Of a stretch of 64,000 nucleotides of DNA, positions 46,180-56,958 are shown piece after piece. The translations under genes and the position numbers were made by a program. The notes under the pieces were generated by a model that saw nothing but the letters and a program-made list of their open reading frames with translations, was not told the DNA's origin and did no database searches. Position 1 is the first letter of the stretch, and every line of letters starts with the position of its first letter. The stretch is from assembly GCF_004339545.1 (NCBI RefSeq), contig NZ_SMGD01000016.1, forward strand, positions 1 through 64,000, given 5' to 3'. The DNA comes from Celerinatantimonas diazotrophica (GTDB lineage Bacteria; Pseudomonadota; Gammaproteobacteria; Enterobacterales; Celerinatantimonadaceae).

Positions 46180-46626
46180 TTAACCTGCCATCTGTTTTTC
46201 TTTAATTTCAGCTAAGGTTTTACAGTCGATACATAAATCAGCTGTTGGTCGTGCTTCTAATCGGCGGATCCCAATTTCGACACCACATGAATCGCAAAAA
46301 CCGAATTCATCTTCGTCAATTTTCAGCAGAGTTTTCTCAATTTTCTTAATCAGTTTACGCTCTCGGTCACGAGTTCGTAGCTCTAAACTGAATTCTTCTT
46401 CTTGAGCTGCGCGGTCAACCGGATCAGGAAAGTTAGCTGCCTCATCCTTCATATGGGTGACAGTTCTGTCGACCTCTTCGCGTAACTGACGCCGCCACGC
46501 TTCCAAAATTGTTCGGAAGTGTTCAAGTTGGCGTTCGTTCATATATTCTTCGCCGGGTTGTTCCTTATAAGGTTCAACGCCTGCGATAGAAAGTACACCT
46601 AGCGTCTTTTTTTTGCCTTCAGGCAT
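46180..46626 (-). CDS. dksA: RNA polymerase-binding transcription factor DksA
   Basis: Partner of ppGpp that binds the RNA polymerase secondary channel and retunes rRNA and amino-acid promoters. The 148-residue protein has the long coiled coil (about 35-110) with the tip acidic pair in [12 protein letters not shown] and the zinc finger CDSC...CIDC. GGAGAG precedes the ATG, and a small hairpin (46649-46666) lies further upstream. Its neighbours sfsA and gluQ are the same as in E. coli. Confidence 0.97.
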   Translation of the reverse strand: MPEGKKKTLGVLSIAGVEPYKEQPGEEYMNERQLEHFRTILEAWRRQLREEVDRTVTHMKDEAANFPDPVDRAAQEEEFSLELRTRDRERKLIKKIEKTLLKIDEDEFGFCDSCGVEIGIRRLEARPTADLCIDCKTLAEIKEKQMAG

Positions 46627-46648
46627 GCCTTCTCTCCTAAATTAGTCC

Positions 46649-46666
46649 TCGACGTTTGGCCGTCGA
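46649..46666 (-). promoter_or_regulatory. hairpin in dksA leader
   Basis: TCGACG / CGTCGA around a 6-base loop, 10 to 15 bases upstream of the dksA ribosome-binding site. It could stabilise the mRNA or end transcripts coming from sfsA, but no T run follows. Confidence 0.35.
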
Positions 46667-46751
46667 AAATCCAATGGCCGCTATCTATACCAGAAAGTTT
46701 TTACTAGCGCAATTGAAACACGGTGAAATTGTGCAGTTTTGCTGGGTTTCA

Positions 46752-47492
46752 TCATATTGCAAAAGGTACTGGCAAATCTGCTACGATCTGTTCTCGATTA
46801 CAGTCGAAGCGCTGACAAATGACTTCGACACCCGCTACCATTGCGTGTTTGAGTAACTCACCATAAAGATGGTCTATATGGTGGGCAATACTGACTTTTT
46901 CAATCCCATGGTGCATAACAGCGAATAATAATATAGCGCGCTGCTGTGTTTGTGCGATCGCGGTTAATTCGCGTAAATGCTTCTGCCCACGGCTCGTCTT
47001 TGCATCAGGGAATAAGCCTAGACCATCTTTGCTTAATAGGGTGACACTTTTTACTTCAATGTAGCAATCTGGCCGATTTTCTGCGCGAAGTAATAAGTCA
47101 ACACGACTGTTTTCCTGGCCATATTTCACTTCTCTTTGGATCGTTGCATACCCATTTAGTGCCGGTATTTGCTGGTTATGGATGGCTTCGGCGACGACTT
47201 CATTGGCTCGAGCTGTATTAATACAGATCATCTGCCCTTGCTCATTTTCAACAAGTTCCCAGCTGTAGCGACATTTGCGTTTAGGATTCTGGCTATCGCG
47301 AAGCCAGACTCGCCAATTAGGTTGAGCACATCCGGTCATTGCCCCCGTATTCGCACAATGAGCCGTGATGACTGAGCCATCATCGAGTTCAACATCCGCT
47401 AAAAAACGTTTATAGCGGCGAATGAGTGTTCCACTGATTAAAGGAGGAGAAAATTTCACAAGCACACCATGTTCAATTTGACAAAATATCAT
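46752..47492 (-). CDS. sfsA: sugar fermentation stimulation protein SfsA
   Basis: SfsA-family protein of 246 residues; the fold combines an OB-like N-terminus with a nuclease-like domain, and the biological role is poorly defined. It has [38 protein letters not shown] and [13 protein letters not shown]. The N-terminus is 11 residues longer than in the E. coli protein; a GTG at 47459 before KFSPPL may be the true start. It lies 20 bases after thpR, on the same strand. Confidence 0.92.
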   Translation of the reverse strand: MIFCQIEHGVLVKFSPPLISGTLIRRYKRFLADVELDDGSVITAHCANTGAMTGCAQPNWRVWLRDSQNPKRKCRYSWELVENEQGQMICINTARANEVVAEAIHNQQIPALNGYATIQREVKYGQENSRVDLLLRAENRPDCYIEVKSVTLLSKDGLGLFPDAKTSRGQKHLRELTAIAQTQQRAILLFAVMHHGIEKVSIAHHIDHLYGELLKHAMVAGVEVICQRFDCNREQIVADLPVPFAI

Positions 47493-47512
47493 AACTGAAC
47501 AGAGCTGTGCTG

Positions 47513-48025
47513 TCAGTTGCCCAATGAAAAGTGCTCAATCCGTTGATATAAGGCGCCATTTCCGACAGAACAATACAGATCAAATCCGTTGACTTGCCAG
47601 CTCAGTAACGGGAGCTTGACATTGGGCAGAGCCGCCTGAGTTAGTTTTCTAATGAGACTTACGTGTGGGATATAAGGCTCGCAGTTGCCTAATTGTTGAG
47701 CTAATAAATACAAAGACTTACAACATTGGATGCTTAAGTATCCCGTCTTTGCTTTAGCGAAGTAGCCGAGTCCATCCGATTGCACAATAAAGGTATTCAC
47801 ATTTATCTCACGAGCGAGTTCTTTTGCTTGTTGTAGCTCATAAGTCGTTTGTGGACCTAAGAAGTGTAGGGTTAGATGAAAGTTCTCAGGTGGAATTAAC
47901 CGCACATGATGGTGGGCTAAGTCTTCTGTCACTAAATAGGTTAGCCATTTTTGTTGCAGAGTGAGCAGTTGTTGATGGTGAGATGGGTTGACTGTAATCG
48001 CAAAAAAGTAACGTGATTGTGCCAT
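47513..48025 (-). CDS. thpR: RNA 2',3'-cyclic phosphodiesterase (ThpR/LigT)
   Basis: 2H-phosphoesterase of 170 residues that opens 2',3'-cyclic phosphates in RNA. Two HxT/Sx motifs are visible: HLTLHFLG near residue 50 and HVSLIRKL near 130. GGGGAG precedes the ATG. It lies directly upstream of sfsA and is divergent from hrpB, as in enterics. Confidence 0.9.
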   Translation of the reverse strand: MAQSRYFFAITVNPSHHQQLLTLQQKWLTYLVTEDLAHHHVRLIPPENFHLTLHFLGPQTTYELQQAKELAREINVNTFIVQSDGLGYFAKAKTGYLSIQCCKSLYLLAQQLGNCEPYIPHVSLIRKLTQAALPNVKLPLLSWQVNGFDLYCSVGNGALYQRIEHFSLGN

Positions 48026-48125
48026 ATTTCTCCCCTTCGAGCTGATGTATCGTAAGTTTTGACCCTAGAATACTTTTATATACACTAAGCAGAAGTTTAT
48101 TTTATGAAACGCCGTGCATTACGTT

Positions 48126-50588
48126 ATGACAAATCCGCTTTCGGTTCTTCCGGTCGTCAGTATTTTAGATAATTTACTTCAAGGCTTGTCTGAGCAATCA
48201 CAATTGTTATTGGTGGCTCCCCCTGGCGCCGGGAAGTCGACAGCGGTCCCTTTGGCCATTTTACAAAAAGCGCAATTAAATGGACTGATTATTATGCTTG
48301 AGCCTCGTCGGCTAGCGGCTCGGCATATTGCGCAGTTCTTAGCAAAGATGCTTGGCGAACCTGTGGGCCAACAGGTCGGCTATCAGATGCGCGGCGAGTC
48401 ACAACGTTCCTCAGCCACGCGACTGCTGATTGTCACTGAAGGTATTTTAACGCGAATGCTGCAGGATGACCCAATGCTCGAAACGGTGGGCTTGGTGATC
48501 TTTGATGAGTTTCATGAGCGAAGTTTAAATGCCGATTTAGGGTTAGCATTATGCCTTGAAGCTGCTCAAGTAAATGAATCACTCAAATTATTGGTGATGT
48601 CGGCAACGCTTGATATCTCAGCATTACAAAAAGTATTACCCGAGGCGCAGCTCATTCGTTCACAAGGGCGTACTTTCCCGGTACAGGTTGATTATGCTCC
48701 TTTGCCTAACTCAGGGGTTATTGAGAGCCATTGCGCTGCGGTCATCCAATCGCTGATCGGGCAGCATAATGGTAGTCTTCTGGCTTTTTTACCAGGGACT
48801 CGTGAAATCCGACGGGTTGCACAATTACTTGATAAAATGGAACTTGGTAAAAATGTAAGTATTTACCAACTTTATGGACAGCTAACGATTGAGCACCAAC
48901 AAAAGGCCATACAGGCCATGCCTGATGGGCAGCAAAAGATCGTGTTAGCGACTAATATTGCAGAGACTTCGTTAACGATTGAAGGCATCACCGTCGTCGT
49001 TGACAGTGGTTTGGAGCGCGTGGCTCAGTATCATCGGGCTAGCGGGGTGACTCGTCTTAATACTAAAATGATTTGTCAGTCATCAGCTGAACAGCGAGCG
49101 GGTCGCGCAGGACGGTTGTCTCAAGGCTGGTGTGTCCGATTATATAGTGAAGAGCAGTTTAACCACCGTCCTCGCTTTAATGATGCTCAGATCTTGCGGA
49201 GCGATTTAACAACGTTTTTGGCACAACTTAAACTGTTAGGCTCAGATCCCGCTTCGTTACATTGGGTTGACCGCCCGCCAACGGGGGCACTAGCTCGTGC
49301 TGAAGAGCTGTTAGCGCAGCTGGGGTTTTTGGATACAGCGGGTCATTTAACTCCGATGGCGCGGCATACCGGCAATTGGAGTGCAGATCCTAGAATTTGT
49401 GCGTTGTTGTACCAAGCGGTCCAATTGGCCAAGGTTGCAACTCGAGAGATTCTGGCTCGGGGCGCTTATTTAGCGGCAGTTCTGGAACAAAGAGTGATCA
49501 GTGCCGAGAGTGACTTTCACCAAATGTTGCGCACGCTTGATGGCAATACTCGTCGCCAAATTGCTCGGCAAGGGCGAATTTATCAAACCGTTATTGGTGC
49601 CGATGCGCTTGATGAACGCATAGAACATCCGCTCGATGGCGTGTTATTGGCTGCAGCAATGCCTGATCGCATCGCACATCGTCAGGGGGATCGTTATCTG
49701 CTGGCGAATGGGTTTGCGTTGCAAAATGCGCGGGTTTACTCAGATTGGATTATTGCTTTAGAGCTGGGCTGGCAAGAAGGCCGTTCGACAGGGCAGCTCT
49801 ATTTAAGTGCTGAGATCACTTTAGAGCAACTAGAACAATTTTATCCGCAGTGGTTTTATCATGAAAAAGTCTGTGAATACGATGAGCGTCGACAAGCCTT
49901 TATCTCTCAGCAGAGAAGATGTCTTGGGGCTATTGTAGTTCAATGTGTCAATGATAGTGAGCGTTCACAAGAGGCGCTACTTCACGGCTGGTCTAAGTTG
50001 ATTGCTCAACGTGGAATGAGTTGGCTCCCTATATCTGCTAAAGCTCAGGCTTTTAGGACGCGAGTGATCTGTTTGAATCAGTGGCTTGGTGATTGCTCAT
50101 TCCCTGATTTGAGTGATGATGCGTTATTATCTGGATTATCCGATTGGTTGTGGCCTTATTTAGACGGGATTTATCAGTATAAGACATTAAAGCAACTTGA
50201 TTGGCTAGGTATCTTTAAATCGCTATGTAGCTTCGCGCAGTTACAGTTACTTGATTCGTTAGCGCCTACTCATTATCAAGCGCCCTCTGGTCGCGACGTT
50301 GCCATTGGCTATCAGATCGGTGAAACCCCGCGTATTTCACTGAAACTTCAAGAGATGTTTGGACAACCACAAAGTCCAACTGTGGCGCATAAGGTGGCCA
50401 TTACCATTGAGCTGTTATCCCCAGGAGGGCATGTTTTACAGCTCACGCAGGATCTGGCTAGTTTTTGGCAAAACGCTTATCCCGAAGTGCGCAAACAGAT
50501 GCGTGGGCGCTACCCCAAGCATCCGTGGCCTGAAGATCCTCTTGATAGCATCGCAACACATAAAACCAAGCGACAGCTCCAGCGATGA
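48126..50588 (+). CDS. hrpB: ATP-dependent helicase HrpB
   Basis: DEAH-box RNA helicase-like protein of about 820 residues. It has Walker A APPGAGKST near 33, motif II DEFHER, motif III SATLDIS, FLPGTREIRR, and motif VI QRAGRAGRLSQGWCVRLY, then the HA2/OB part and the HrpB-specific C-terminal domain ending MRGRYPKHPWPEDP. I chose the ATG at 48126; a GTG at 48114 is in frame. In E. coli mrcB follows hrpB; here about 12.7 kb, including the lsr locus, separates them. It ends four bases from the convergent lsrK. Confidence 0.93.
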   Translation: MTNPLSVLPVVSILDNLLQGLSEQSQLLLVAPPGAGKSTAVPLAILQKAQLNGLIIMLEPRRLAARHIAQFLAKMLGEPVGQQVGYQMRGESQRSSATRLLIVTEGILTRMLQDDPMLETVGLVIFDEFHERSLNADLGLALCLEAAQVNESLKLLVMSATLDISALQKVLPEAQLIRSQGRTFPVQVDYAPLPNSGVIESHCAAVIQSLIGQHNGSLLAFLPGTREIRRVAQLLDKMELGKNVSIYQLYGQLTIEHQQKAIQAMPDGQQKIVLATNIAETSLTIEGITVVVDSGLERVAQYHRASGVTRLNTKMICQSSAEQRAGRAGRLSQGWCVRLYSEEQFNHRPRFNDAQILRSDLTTFLAQLKLLGSDPASLHWVDRPPTGALARAEELLAQLGFLDTAGHLTPMARHTGNWSADPRICALLYQAVQLAKVATREILARGAYLAAVLEQRVISAESDFHQMLRTLDGNTRRQIARQGRIYQTVIGADALDERIEHPLDGVLLAAAMPDRIAHRQGDRYLLANGFALQNARVYSDWIIALELGWQEGRSTGQLYLSAEITLEQLEQFYPQWFYHEKVCEYDERRQAFISQQRRCLGAIVVQCVNDSERSQEALLHGWSKLIAQRGMSWLPISAKAQAFRTRVICLNQWLGDCSFPDLSDDALLSGLSDWLWPYLDGIYQYKTLKQLDWLGIFKSLCSFAQLQLLDSLAPTHYQAPSGRDVAIGYQIGETPRISLKLQEMFGQPQSPTVAHKVAITIELLSPGGHVLQLTQDLASFWQNAYPEVRKQMRGRYPKHPWPEDPLDSIATHKTKRQLQR

Positions 50589-50592
50589 ATCA

Positions 50593-52164
50593 CTATAAGC
50601 CTGGGGCTTTCCATAGTGAGGTTGTCAAACCACTATCAACGAGCTGGAGTTGCTGGTGGTAAATATCCAGCCATTTTTGTTTATGATGTTGATACTGCTG
50701 ATGATTTTCTTGATTGGGGTGATACACTTTTTCAATTTGGACAAATTTTTTGCTGGTTTCTTGCAGCGAATCAAATACCCCGATGCCGACACCTGCCACA
50801 ATCGCGCACCCCAGAGCTGTTGATTCTTTGACTTTAGGAATATGGACCGAGAGTCCTGTGACATCGGCTAAAATTTGTGACCACAAAGCGCCTTGTGAAC
50901 TACCTCCAGAGAAGATGATCGAGTCTAATTTCACCCCAGAGAATTTCTCAACTTGTTCTAAGTTACATGAAGCGACGATTGCTGCATTCTCTTCGAGTGC
51001 TCTAAATAGTACGGCTTTATTACATTTATCGGGGTCAATCGACATATTGATGAACGAGGGAGCCGCGTGATACCACGATTTAAAATGCATTGCGTCAGAG
51101 AAGATTGGGACGACATCATTTGAGCCTAATGGCACTTTTTGGGCCATCTGCTCCAAGAGCGTATAAGGGGAGATCCCTAATTTTTTCGCGACGAGCTTTT
51201 CTTCTTCACAAAACACGTCTCGAAACCAGCGCATGGTCAGGCCAGTAAAAAAGCTGATCGATTCCGCCTGTACCAAGGATGGGATAATGTGAGGATTAAT
51301 GCGCACATTCATATTGGGATCGGTAATTGGTTGAGGGAGGTTGACCACCTGTTGCCAAAAGGTTCCGCCAATAATGGCGGCTTGACTCGGTTCTGTTAAC
51401 CCCAAGCCAATACAGCCGAGTTGGACATCACCGCCTCCGACGATAACCGGTGTGCCTTGCCTAAGGCCTGTTTGTTGGGCGGCTTGGGCAGTCACTTCAC
51501 CCAGAGGCATCGTTGACTCTTTGACAGGCGAGAGGATATTTGATTTCAGACCCGCTAAATCGAGTAATTCTGGATGCCAATCTCGGGTTACGAGATTGAG
51601 CATCCCCGTGGTTCCTGCATTCGAGGGATCAACCGCTAATTGATCGGTCAGCATAAACCCGAGCCAATCACTAATCATTGAGATGGAACTGGCTCGGCGG
51701 TATAGATCACCTTGGTAATGAGCCAACCAAAGCAGCCTTGGTATGGCACTGAGCGCTAGCGTTTGTCCTGAAATTTTATAAAGCTGATTTTCGAATTGGT
51801 GATCACGTAGCTCTTTAAGCTCATTGACTTCGCGAGTTGCACGGGCATCTACGTTACCACAGGCCCAAATGGGAACGCGGTCGTTGTCATACAGAACAAT
51901 ACCTTCGCGCATCGAACAGCTAGAAACAGCAAGAATATCTTTGTTGCTGATCCCACTTTGCGATAACACCCCTTGAATACATTGGCAGCTTATTTGCCAA
52001 CTATAGGGCAGATCAAATGTCATGGAACCTGGAATATCTGGGTCAACAGGATGAATCCATTCTTGTTGATAGGTGGCAATCTGCTCGCCTTGCAGATCGA
52101 AAATAACCGCCCGCATACTGCCTGTACCAGCATCTAATGCCATTAAGTAACCATGTTTATTCAT
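50593..52164 (-). CDS. lsrK: autoinducer-2 kinase LsrK
   Basis: FGGY-type kinase of 523 residues that phosphorylates internalised AI-2 (DPD), trapping it as the inducer of LsrR. It has the N-terminal [15 protein letters not shown] with the phosphate motif, [11 protein letters not shown], the [10 protein letters not shown] segment and the C-terminal [20 protein letters not shown] nucleotide site. AAGGAT precedes the start. It lies 28 bases after lsrR on the minus strand, so lsrRK form one transcript opposite lsrACDBFGE, as in enterics. Confidence 0.95.
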   Translation of the reverse strand: MNKHGYLMALDAGTGSMRAVIFDLQGEQIATYQQEWIHPVDPDIPGSMTFDLPYSWQISCQCIQGVLSQSGISNKDILAVSSCSMREGIVLYDNDRVPIWACGNVDARATREVNELKELRDHQFENQLYKISGQTLALSAIPRLLWLAHYQGDLYRRASSISMISDWLGFMLTDQLAVDPSNAGTTGMLNLVTRDWHPELLDLAGLKSNILSPVKESTMPLGEVTAQAAQQTGLRQGTPVIVGGGDVQLGCIGLGLTEPSQAAIIGGTFWQQVVNLPQPITDPNMNVRINPHIIPSLVQAESISFFTGLTMRWFRDVFCEEEKLVAKKLGISPYTLLEQMAQKVPLGSNDVVPIFSDAMHFKSWYHAAPSFINMSIDPDKCNKAVLFRALEENAAIVASCNLEQVEKFSGVKLDSIIFSGGSSQGALWSQILADVTGLSVHIPKVKESTALGCAIVAGVGIGVFDSLQETSKKFVQIEKVYHPNQENHQQYQHHKQKWLDIYHQQLQLVDSGLTTSLWKAPGL

Positions 52165-52192
52165 TATTTGATCCTTAGGGTGGCTGTGGTCT

Positions 52193-53158
52193 TTATAATG
52201 ATTTCGTTAAAATAGCTCCGGCGGTCTTTTCATCAGTCACCAATGCATTAATATGCTTGGCATTCAGCGAAGCGAAGATCGAGTCAACTTTATCAGGTCC
52301 ACCGGCGACCCCAATCACAGTTGGAATATTGGAGAGTCGCTCCAATGGTAGACTGATTAACTCATCGTGTATTTTAAAGTCACGTTTGACCAAACCCTGT
52401 TCATCGATAAAATATCCGAGAATATCGCCAACGGCGCCTGCAGTTTGATACTGCTCCAACTGCGTTGCACTATCGATATAACCGGTCTTGATTAATGTTG
52501 AATTTTCTCTCTGACTCGTTGAACCAATACCTAATATGGCTAAATCTGCACTTTGAGCGGCGAGCATCATGTCTTTGACACTCTCTTCTTTTTTAAACAT
52601 GTTTGCGGCATTGACGCTCGATGCACGAAGCGGTGTCGGAATGATATTAATGCGACAGGACTCTTCCAGTTGACCGATGCCACGCATGTAAGTACCGACC
52701 CCACCACTTAAAGTAATTATATTTAACTGACTGTCTTTGAAAAAGAAATTGCAATGTTGCATGGTTCGAATGACGGTATCACCAAAACCAATCGCCAAGA
52801 CCTGTCCTGGCTGGACAACACTGGCAAGCAATTGGGCTGCCCCGACTCCGAGCCGTTCGTTGAGCAACTCTGTGTCTAAATGGGGTAAGACCTTAATGTG
52901 CTTAAGTGCAAAACGGCGTTTGAGTGATTCTTCCAGTGCAAAACAACCTGTAAATTTTGAGTTGATATACACTTTAATAATGCCGTTCTTACGCCCCTTA
53001 TCGAGCAGTCTGGATACTTTTAAACGAGACAATCCAACGATCTTGCCAATCTCTTCTTGAGTTAGATTATCGTGATAATAAAACCAAGCCACGCGAGCTA
53101 ATAATGCCTCTTCGGATGACGATGCTTCACTGACTGGAATTTGAGATTCACTCATCAT
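52193..53158 (-). CDS. lsrR: lsr operon transcriptional repressor LsrR
   Basis: SorC-family repressor of 321 residues, released by phospho-AI-2. The N-terminal helix-turn-helix is [26 protein letters not shown] near 27-52; the sugar-binding domain has [22 protein letters not shown] and GVAGGPDK near the end. An in-frame second ATG follows the first. The palindrome at 53182-53210, just upstream, is a likely operator controlling both directions. Confidence 0.93.
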   Translation of the reverse strand: MMSESQIPVSEASSSEEALLARVAWFYYHDNLTQEEIGKIVGLSRLKVSRLLDKGRKNGIIKVYINSKFTGCFALEESLKRRFALKHIKVLPHLDTELLNERLGVGAAQLLASVVQPGQVLAIGFGDTVIRTMQHCNFFFKDSQLNIITLSGGVGTYMRGIGQLEESCRINIIPTPLRASSVNAANMFKKEESVKDMMLAAQSADLAILGIGSTSQRENSTLIKTGYIDSATQLEQYQTAGAVGDILGYFIDEQGLVKRDFKIHDELISLPLERLSNIPTVIGVAGGPDKVDSIFASLNAKHINALVTDEKTAGAILTKSL

Positions 53159-53181
53159 AATAATACGACCTATAAAAACTA

Positions 53182-53210
53182 AACAAATGATATATTATTT
53201 ATCATTTGTT
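53182..53210. promoter_or_regulatory. palindrome between lsrR and lsrA, candidate LsrR operator
   Basis: Perfect 11-bp arms, AACAAATGATA and TATCATTTGTT, around a 7-base spacer, 24 bases before lsrR. Nearby are a TGTTCA at 53207-53212 and a TGAACA at 53347-53352 that face each other, and a half CRP-like TGTGA at 53303. The core also resembles the LuxR/HapR consensus at about 16 of 22 positions, so that regulator is an alternative. Confidence 0.6.
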
Positions 53211-53398
53211 CATTATAACATCTTTTTAAAATCGTGAACCAGATCGAATGTCTAAATAAAAAGCACTATTTTAACCAATTTTTTACATCAAAATAATTTT
53301 TATGTGACAAAAGTCTGGGTATTTATATTTTTTATTAACTATAAATTGAACATATGATTTTTACTTGAATCAAATTATCAATCTGTTGTGAGATTTAT

Positions 53399-54901
53399 AT
53401 GACTGATAGCAATCAAGATTCACGCGCCGAAATTTTATCGTTGACGGACATCAGTAAGTCCTTCTCCGGTGTTGATGTATTGAAAAATATACGTTTTAAG
53501 CTCTATGCGGGGGAAGTGCATGCTTTACTGGGGGGCAATGGCGCGGGTAAATCGACATTAATGAAGATCATTTCCGGAAATCTATCATTTGACTCAGGTA
53601 CATTGGTGATTAATGGTCAGAGTCATTCCCGCTTAACCCCAACCAAAGCGCATCGATTAGGGATCTATCTGGTCCCTCAAGAACCGTTGCTATTTCCCAA
53701 TTTGAGTGTGAAAGAAAATATCTTGTTTGGCATGGAAAAAAACAGCCAACACATCAGTGATCTGAAAGCTATCATCAACGAATTTAATATTGATATTGAT
53801 TTGGACGCGAATTGTGGTGCTCTTGAAGTCGCGGATCAACAGTTGGTTGAAATATTAAGGGGATTGATTCGACGCTCATCAATCTTGATTTTAGATGAGC
53901 CTACCGCCTCGTTAACACCAAAAGAGTCACAAAAATTATTTGTTCAGATGAAACGGCTGAGTGAGAGAGGGGTGGGAATTGTTTTTATCAGCCATAAGCT
54001 TGGTGAAGTTTGGGAAGTTGCCGATTATGTTTCGGTGATGAGAGATGGGGTTATATCACTCGCTCAGACGCTCTCGAAGATTAAAAAAGAAGATGTCATT
54101 GCTTCAATCACCCCTGACTACAAAAACAGCAAACTCAGTGATGAGCAAAATTTGTGGTTAGAGATGCCAGACCTTAAGCATAAAGATAGCTCACAAGTGG
54201 TTTTACAACTCGAACAAGTAACAGGGGAAGGCTTTAAGGATATTTCACTTAATGTGCACTATGGTGAAATCGTCGGTTTAGGAGGGGTGGTTGGCTCTGG
54301 TCGAACTGAGCTTGCTGAGACTATCTATGGATTGCGCCATGCATATGAAGGAGCGATTACCTTTTTGGGGCAAGATTATACTCATCGTCACGCCCGCGAG
54401 CGTTTAGCTGCGGGCATTGTTTATTTACCTGAAGATCGACAAATTTCCGGACTTCATCTGGATGCCTCAATCTTGTGGAATGTTTGTGGGTTGAGCTATC
54501 AAAGTGCGGGGATGTGGCGTGATGGAGCCAAAGAACAGGGGATTTTAGAACGGTATCGGCGTGCGCTTGGTATCAAATTTACCGATGGTCAGCAACCTGT
54601 GCGAACTCTCTCTGGGGGGAATCAGCAAAAAGTATTGATCGCTAAATGTCTACAGGCCCGACCTAAATTATTTATTATCGATGAACCCACCCGTGGTGTT
54701 GATGTCTCTGCCAGAGAAGATATTTACAACATTATTAAAGTAATCGCAGGGCAAGGTGTTGCCATATTATTAATTTCCTCTGATGTGGAAGAGATTGAAT
54801 TACTCTCTGATCGCGTTTATGTCATGAATGATGGACAAGTAAGTAATAGCCTGAGTGGTTTAGAAATTAACAAAAATAATATTATGAACATGGCTTATTA
54901 A
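53399..54901 (+). CDS. lsrA: AI-2 ABC importer ATP-binding protein LsrA
   Basis: Double ATPase of 500 residues of the sugar-importer class. The N-terminal half has Walker A GGNGAGKST near 47-55 and Walker B LILDEPTAS; the C-terminal half has a degenerate Walker A (GGVVGSGRTEL), signature LSGGNQQKVLIAKCL and Walker B FIIDEPTRGVD. It energises import of AI-2 through LsrC and LsrD. It is the first gene of the lsrACDBFGE transcript; the 240 bases before it hold the shared regulatory region with lsrR. Confidence 0.95.
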   Translation: MTDSNQDSRAEILSLTDISKSFSGVDVLKNIRFKLYAGEVHALLGGNGAGKSTLMKIISGNLSFDSGTLVINGQSHSRLTPTKAHRLGIYLVPQEPLLFPNLSVKENILFGMEKNSQHISDLKAIINEFNIDIDLDANCGALEVADQQLVEILRGLIRRSSILILDEPTASLTPKESQKLFVQMKRLSERGVGIVFISHKLGEVWEVADYVSVMRDGVISLAQTLSKIKKEDVIASITPDYKNSKLSDEQNLWLEMPDLKHKDSSQVVLQLEQVTGEGFKDISLNVHYGEIVGLGGVVGSGRTELAETIYGLRHAYEGAITFLGQDYTHRHARERLAAGIVYLPEDRQISGLHLDASILWNVCGLSYQSAGMWRDGAKEQGILERYRRALGIKFTDGQQPVRTLSGGNQQKVLIAKCLQARPKLFIIDEPTRGVDVSAREDIYNIIKVIAGQGVAILLISSDVEEIELLSDRVYVMNDGQVSNSLSGLEINKNNIMNMAY

Positions 54902-54949
54902 TTAAAGAATTAAAATTTGAGAGTCATAGGCTCGATGAAAGGTGAACCC

Positions 54950-55933
54950 ATGCTTGATTTCTTTAAAGATAAAAGAGAGCTCACATTATTAATGGCAATT
55001 GCGCTACTGTTTATTGTCATTGCTATAACTCGCTCATTGAGCGTGTCTGATCTATTTATGATTTATAATTCATCACAAATATTAATATTGTTAGCGATTG
55101 GGGCGACATTTGTCATTGTTACTCGCAATATTGATGTTTCTGTAGGTTCAACCATGGGACTTTCTGCTGTGATTTGCGGAACATTAATGACTCATGGTAG
55201 TTCCGTATATGTTGCTATGTTTATGGCTTTGTTAGTTGGCATTATCTGCGGAATATTTAATGGTGTTGTCGTGGCTGTTTTACGCATCCCCGCCATTGTT
55301 GCGACATTAGGAACTCTCGGTCTTTATAAAGGAGTTATGTTGCTGATTACGCAAGGTAAATGGATTGAAGACCTTCCTAATACAATTAAAGTGCTTTCAT
55401 ATAATTTATTACCAAATGTGAATACATCGGGAGTTTTTGCCTTGATGATGGGGGTTCTATTTTATTTGTTACTCTCTCGCAGCGCCTATGGCAGAAAGTT
55501 TTATGCAGTAGGGGATAATCTCCAAGGGGCCCGTTTGATGGGGGTTAAAACTGAACAGACCATTATACTCGCTTTTGCTATCAATGGCATGATGGCGGCC
55601 ATGGCAGGCATGGTGTTTGCCTCCCAGATTGGTTTTATTCCCAATTCAACTGGCAATGGGATGGAGATGAAGGCGATTGCCGCTTGTGTATTAGGCGGGA
55701 TCAGTTTGTTGGGTGGGGTCGGCAGTTTATGGGGGGCAGTCCTTGGGGCATATTTTCTAACTCAAATTGATACTATTCTGGTGCTCTTAAAATTTCCTGC
55801 TTATTGGAATAACTTCATTGCAGGTTTAATTGTCATTCTGGTGATTGTTTTAGATGGTCGGCTTCGAATGATGGTTCAAAAAAGTATCAAAGAGAAGAAA
55901 TATGCACGATTTATTCATAGAGGTGACCAATAA
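54950..55933 (+). CDS. lsrC: AI-2 ABC importer permease LsrC
   Basis: Membrane permease of 327 residues with about ten helices and the RbsC-type motifs [20 protein letters not shown] and [21 protein letters not shown]. The frame is open from a TTG at 54917, but the ATG at 54950, preceded by AAAGGTGA, matches the E. coli N-terminus ([11 protein letters not shown]). The stop overlaps the lsrD start by one base. It forms a heterodimeric channel with LsrD. Confidence 0.94.
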   Translation: MLDFFKDKRELTLLMAIALLFIVIAITRSLSVSDLFMIYNSSQILILLAIGATFVIVTRNIDVSVGSTMGLSAVICGTLMTHGSSVYVAMFMALLVGIICGIFNGVVVAVLRIPAIVATLGTLGLYKGVMLLITQGKWIEDLPNTIKVLSYNLLPNVNTSGVFALMMGVLFYLLLSRSAYGRKFYAVGDNLQGARLMGVKTEQTIILAFAINGMMAAMAGMVFASQIGFIPNSTGNGMEMKAIAACVLGGISLLGGVGSLWGAVLGAYFLTQIDTILVLLKFPAYWNNFIAGLIVILVIVLDGRLRMMVQKSIKEKKYARFIHRGDQ

Positions 55934-56958
55934 TGAAACTTAAAAATATAAGCTGGGAGATCTGGCTGCTGATCATTATTGTTCTGGAAATTATATTATT
56001 TGGGTTATTTAATTCCAGGATGTTCAATTTTAATGTTTTATTATATGGAACAAATGACTTTATTTATATTGCCTTTCTGGCTGTTCCTTTAACTATGATT
56101 ATTGTCTCGGGTGGGATCGACCTTTCATTTGGATCGGTTGTCGGACTCTGTGCAATTTCATTAGGGGTTTTATATAAAAGTGATATGCCTTTTTATTTAG
56201 CTGTGCTGGTAACATTTATCATTGGCGCAGGTTGTGGATTGCTGAATGCTTTATTAATTATCTTAACTGGAGTTAATCCATTAGTGATTACGCTAGGGAC
56301 GATGTATTTATATTCTGGAGCAGCCCTACTGATATCAGGAACGGCTGGCGCAACTGGCTATGAGGGGATTAGTGATTTTCCAGGATATGTTGATAGTATC
56401 TCGAATGGTTTGGCTCTAGGTATTCCGCTCCCCATTATTTATTTCACTGTTTTTGTCTTCATTTTTTATATCATTTTGCATCGCCTGAATTTTGGCCGCA
56501 GCATTTTCTTTATTGGTCAAAATATGCGAGCCAGTCGTTATAGCACCATCAATGTTAATCGCATCACCCTCATTAATTATATGTTAATGGGGATCAGTTC
56601 AGCGGCAGTTGCATTGATGCTTGTTTCCTATTTTGGTTCTGCTCGTTCTGATCTGGGCAGTAGTTTTCTGATGCCAGTGATTACGGCTGCAGTTTTGGGC
56701 GGAGCGAATATCTATGGCGGGGAAGGGTCAATTTTTGGCAGCGCCCTGGCCGCTTTTCTCATCGGATATCTACAGCAAGGGCTGCAGATGGTCGGTGTAT
56801 CCACCGAAATGTCGAACGCGGTATCTGGCGGGTTGTTGATCTGCGTATTGATTGTTAAATCGGTAAGCCACTACAGCGACACTATTATGCACTATCTAAA
56901 AAAGTCGTTTCGTCACGAAAACCGTGAGATCAAAGGGAGTAATGAGCATGTTTATTAA
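55933..56958 (+). CDS. lsrD: AI-2 ABC importer permease LsrD
   Basis: Second channel subunit, 341 residues, about ten helices, with [18 protein letters not shown] and [22 protein letters not shown], paralogous to LsrC. Its start overlaps the lsrC stop (TAATG) with AGGTGA upstream. The last eleven bases overlap lsrB. The codons here look A/T-richer than in hrpB, which could mean foreign origin, but this is only an impression. Confidence 0.94.
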   Translation: MKLKNISWEIWLLIIIVLEIILFGLFNSRMFNFNVLLYGTNDFIYIAFLAVPLTMIIVSGGIDLSFGSVVGLCAISLGVLYKSDMPFYLAVLVTFIIGAGCGLLNALLIILTGVNPLVITLGTMYLYSGAALLISGTAGATGYEGISDFPGYVDSISNGLALGIPLPIIYFTVFVFIFYIILHRLNFGRSIFFIGQNMRASRYSTINVNRITLINYMLMGISSAAVALMLVSYFGSARSDLGSSFLMPVITAAVLGGANIYGGEGSIFGSALAAFLIGYLQQGLQMVGVSTEMSNAVSGGLLICVLIVKSVSHYSDTIMHYLKKSFRHENREIKGSNEHVY

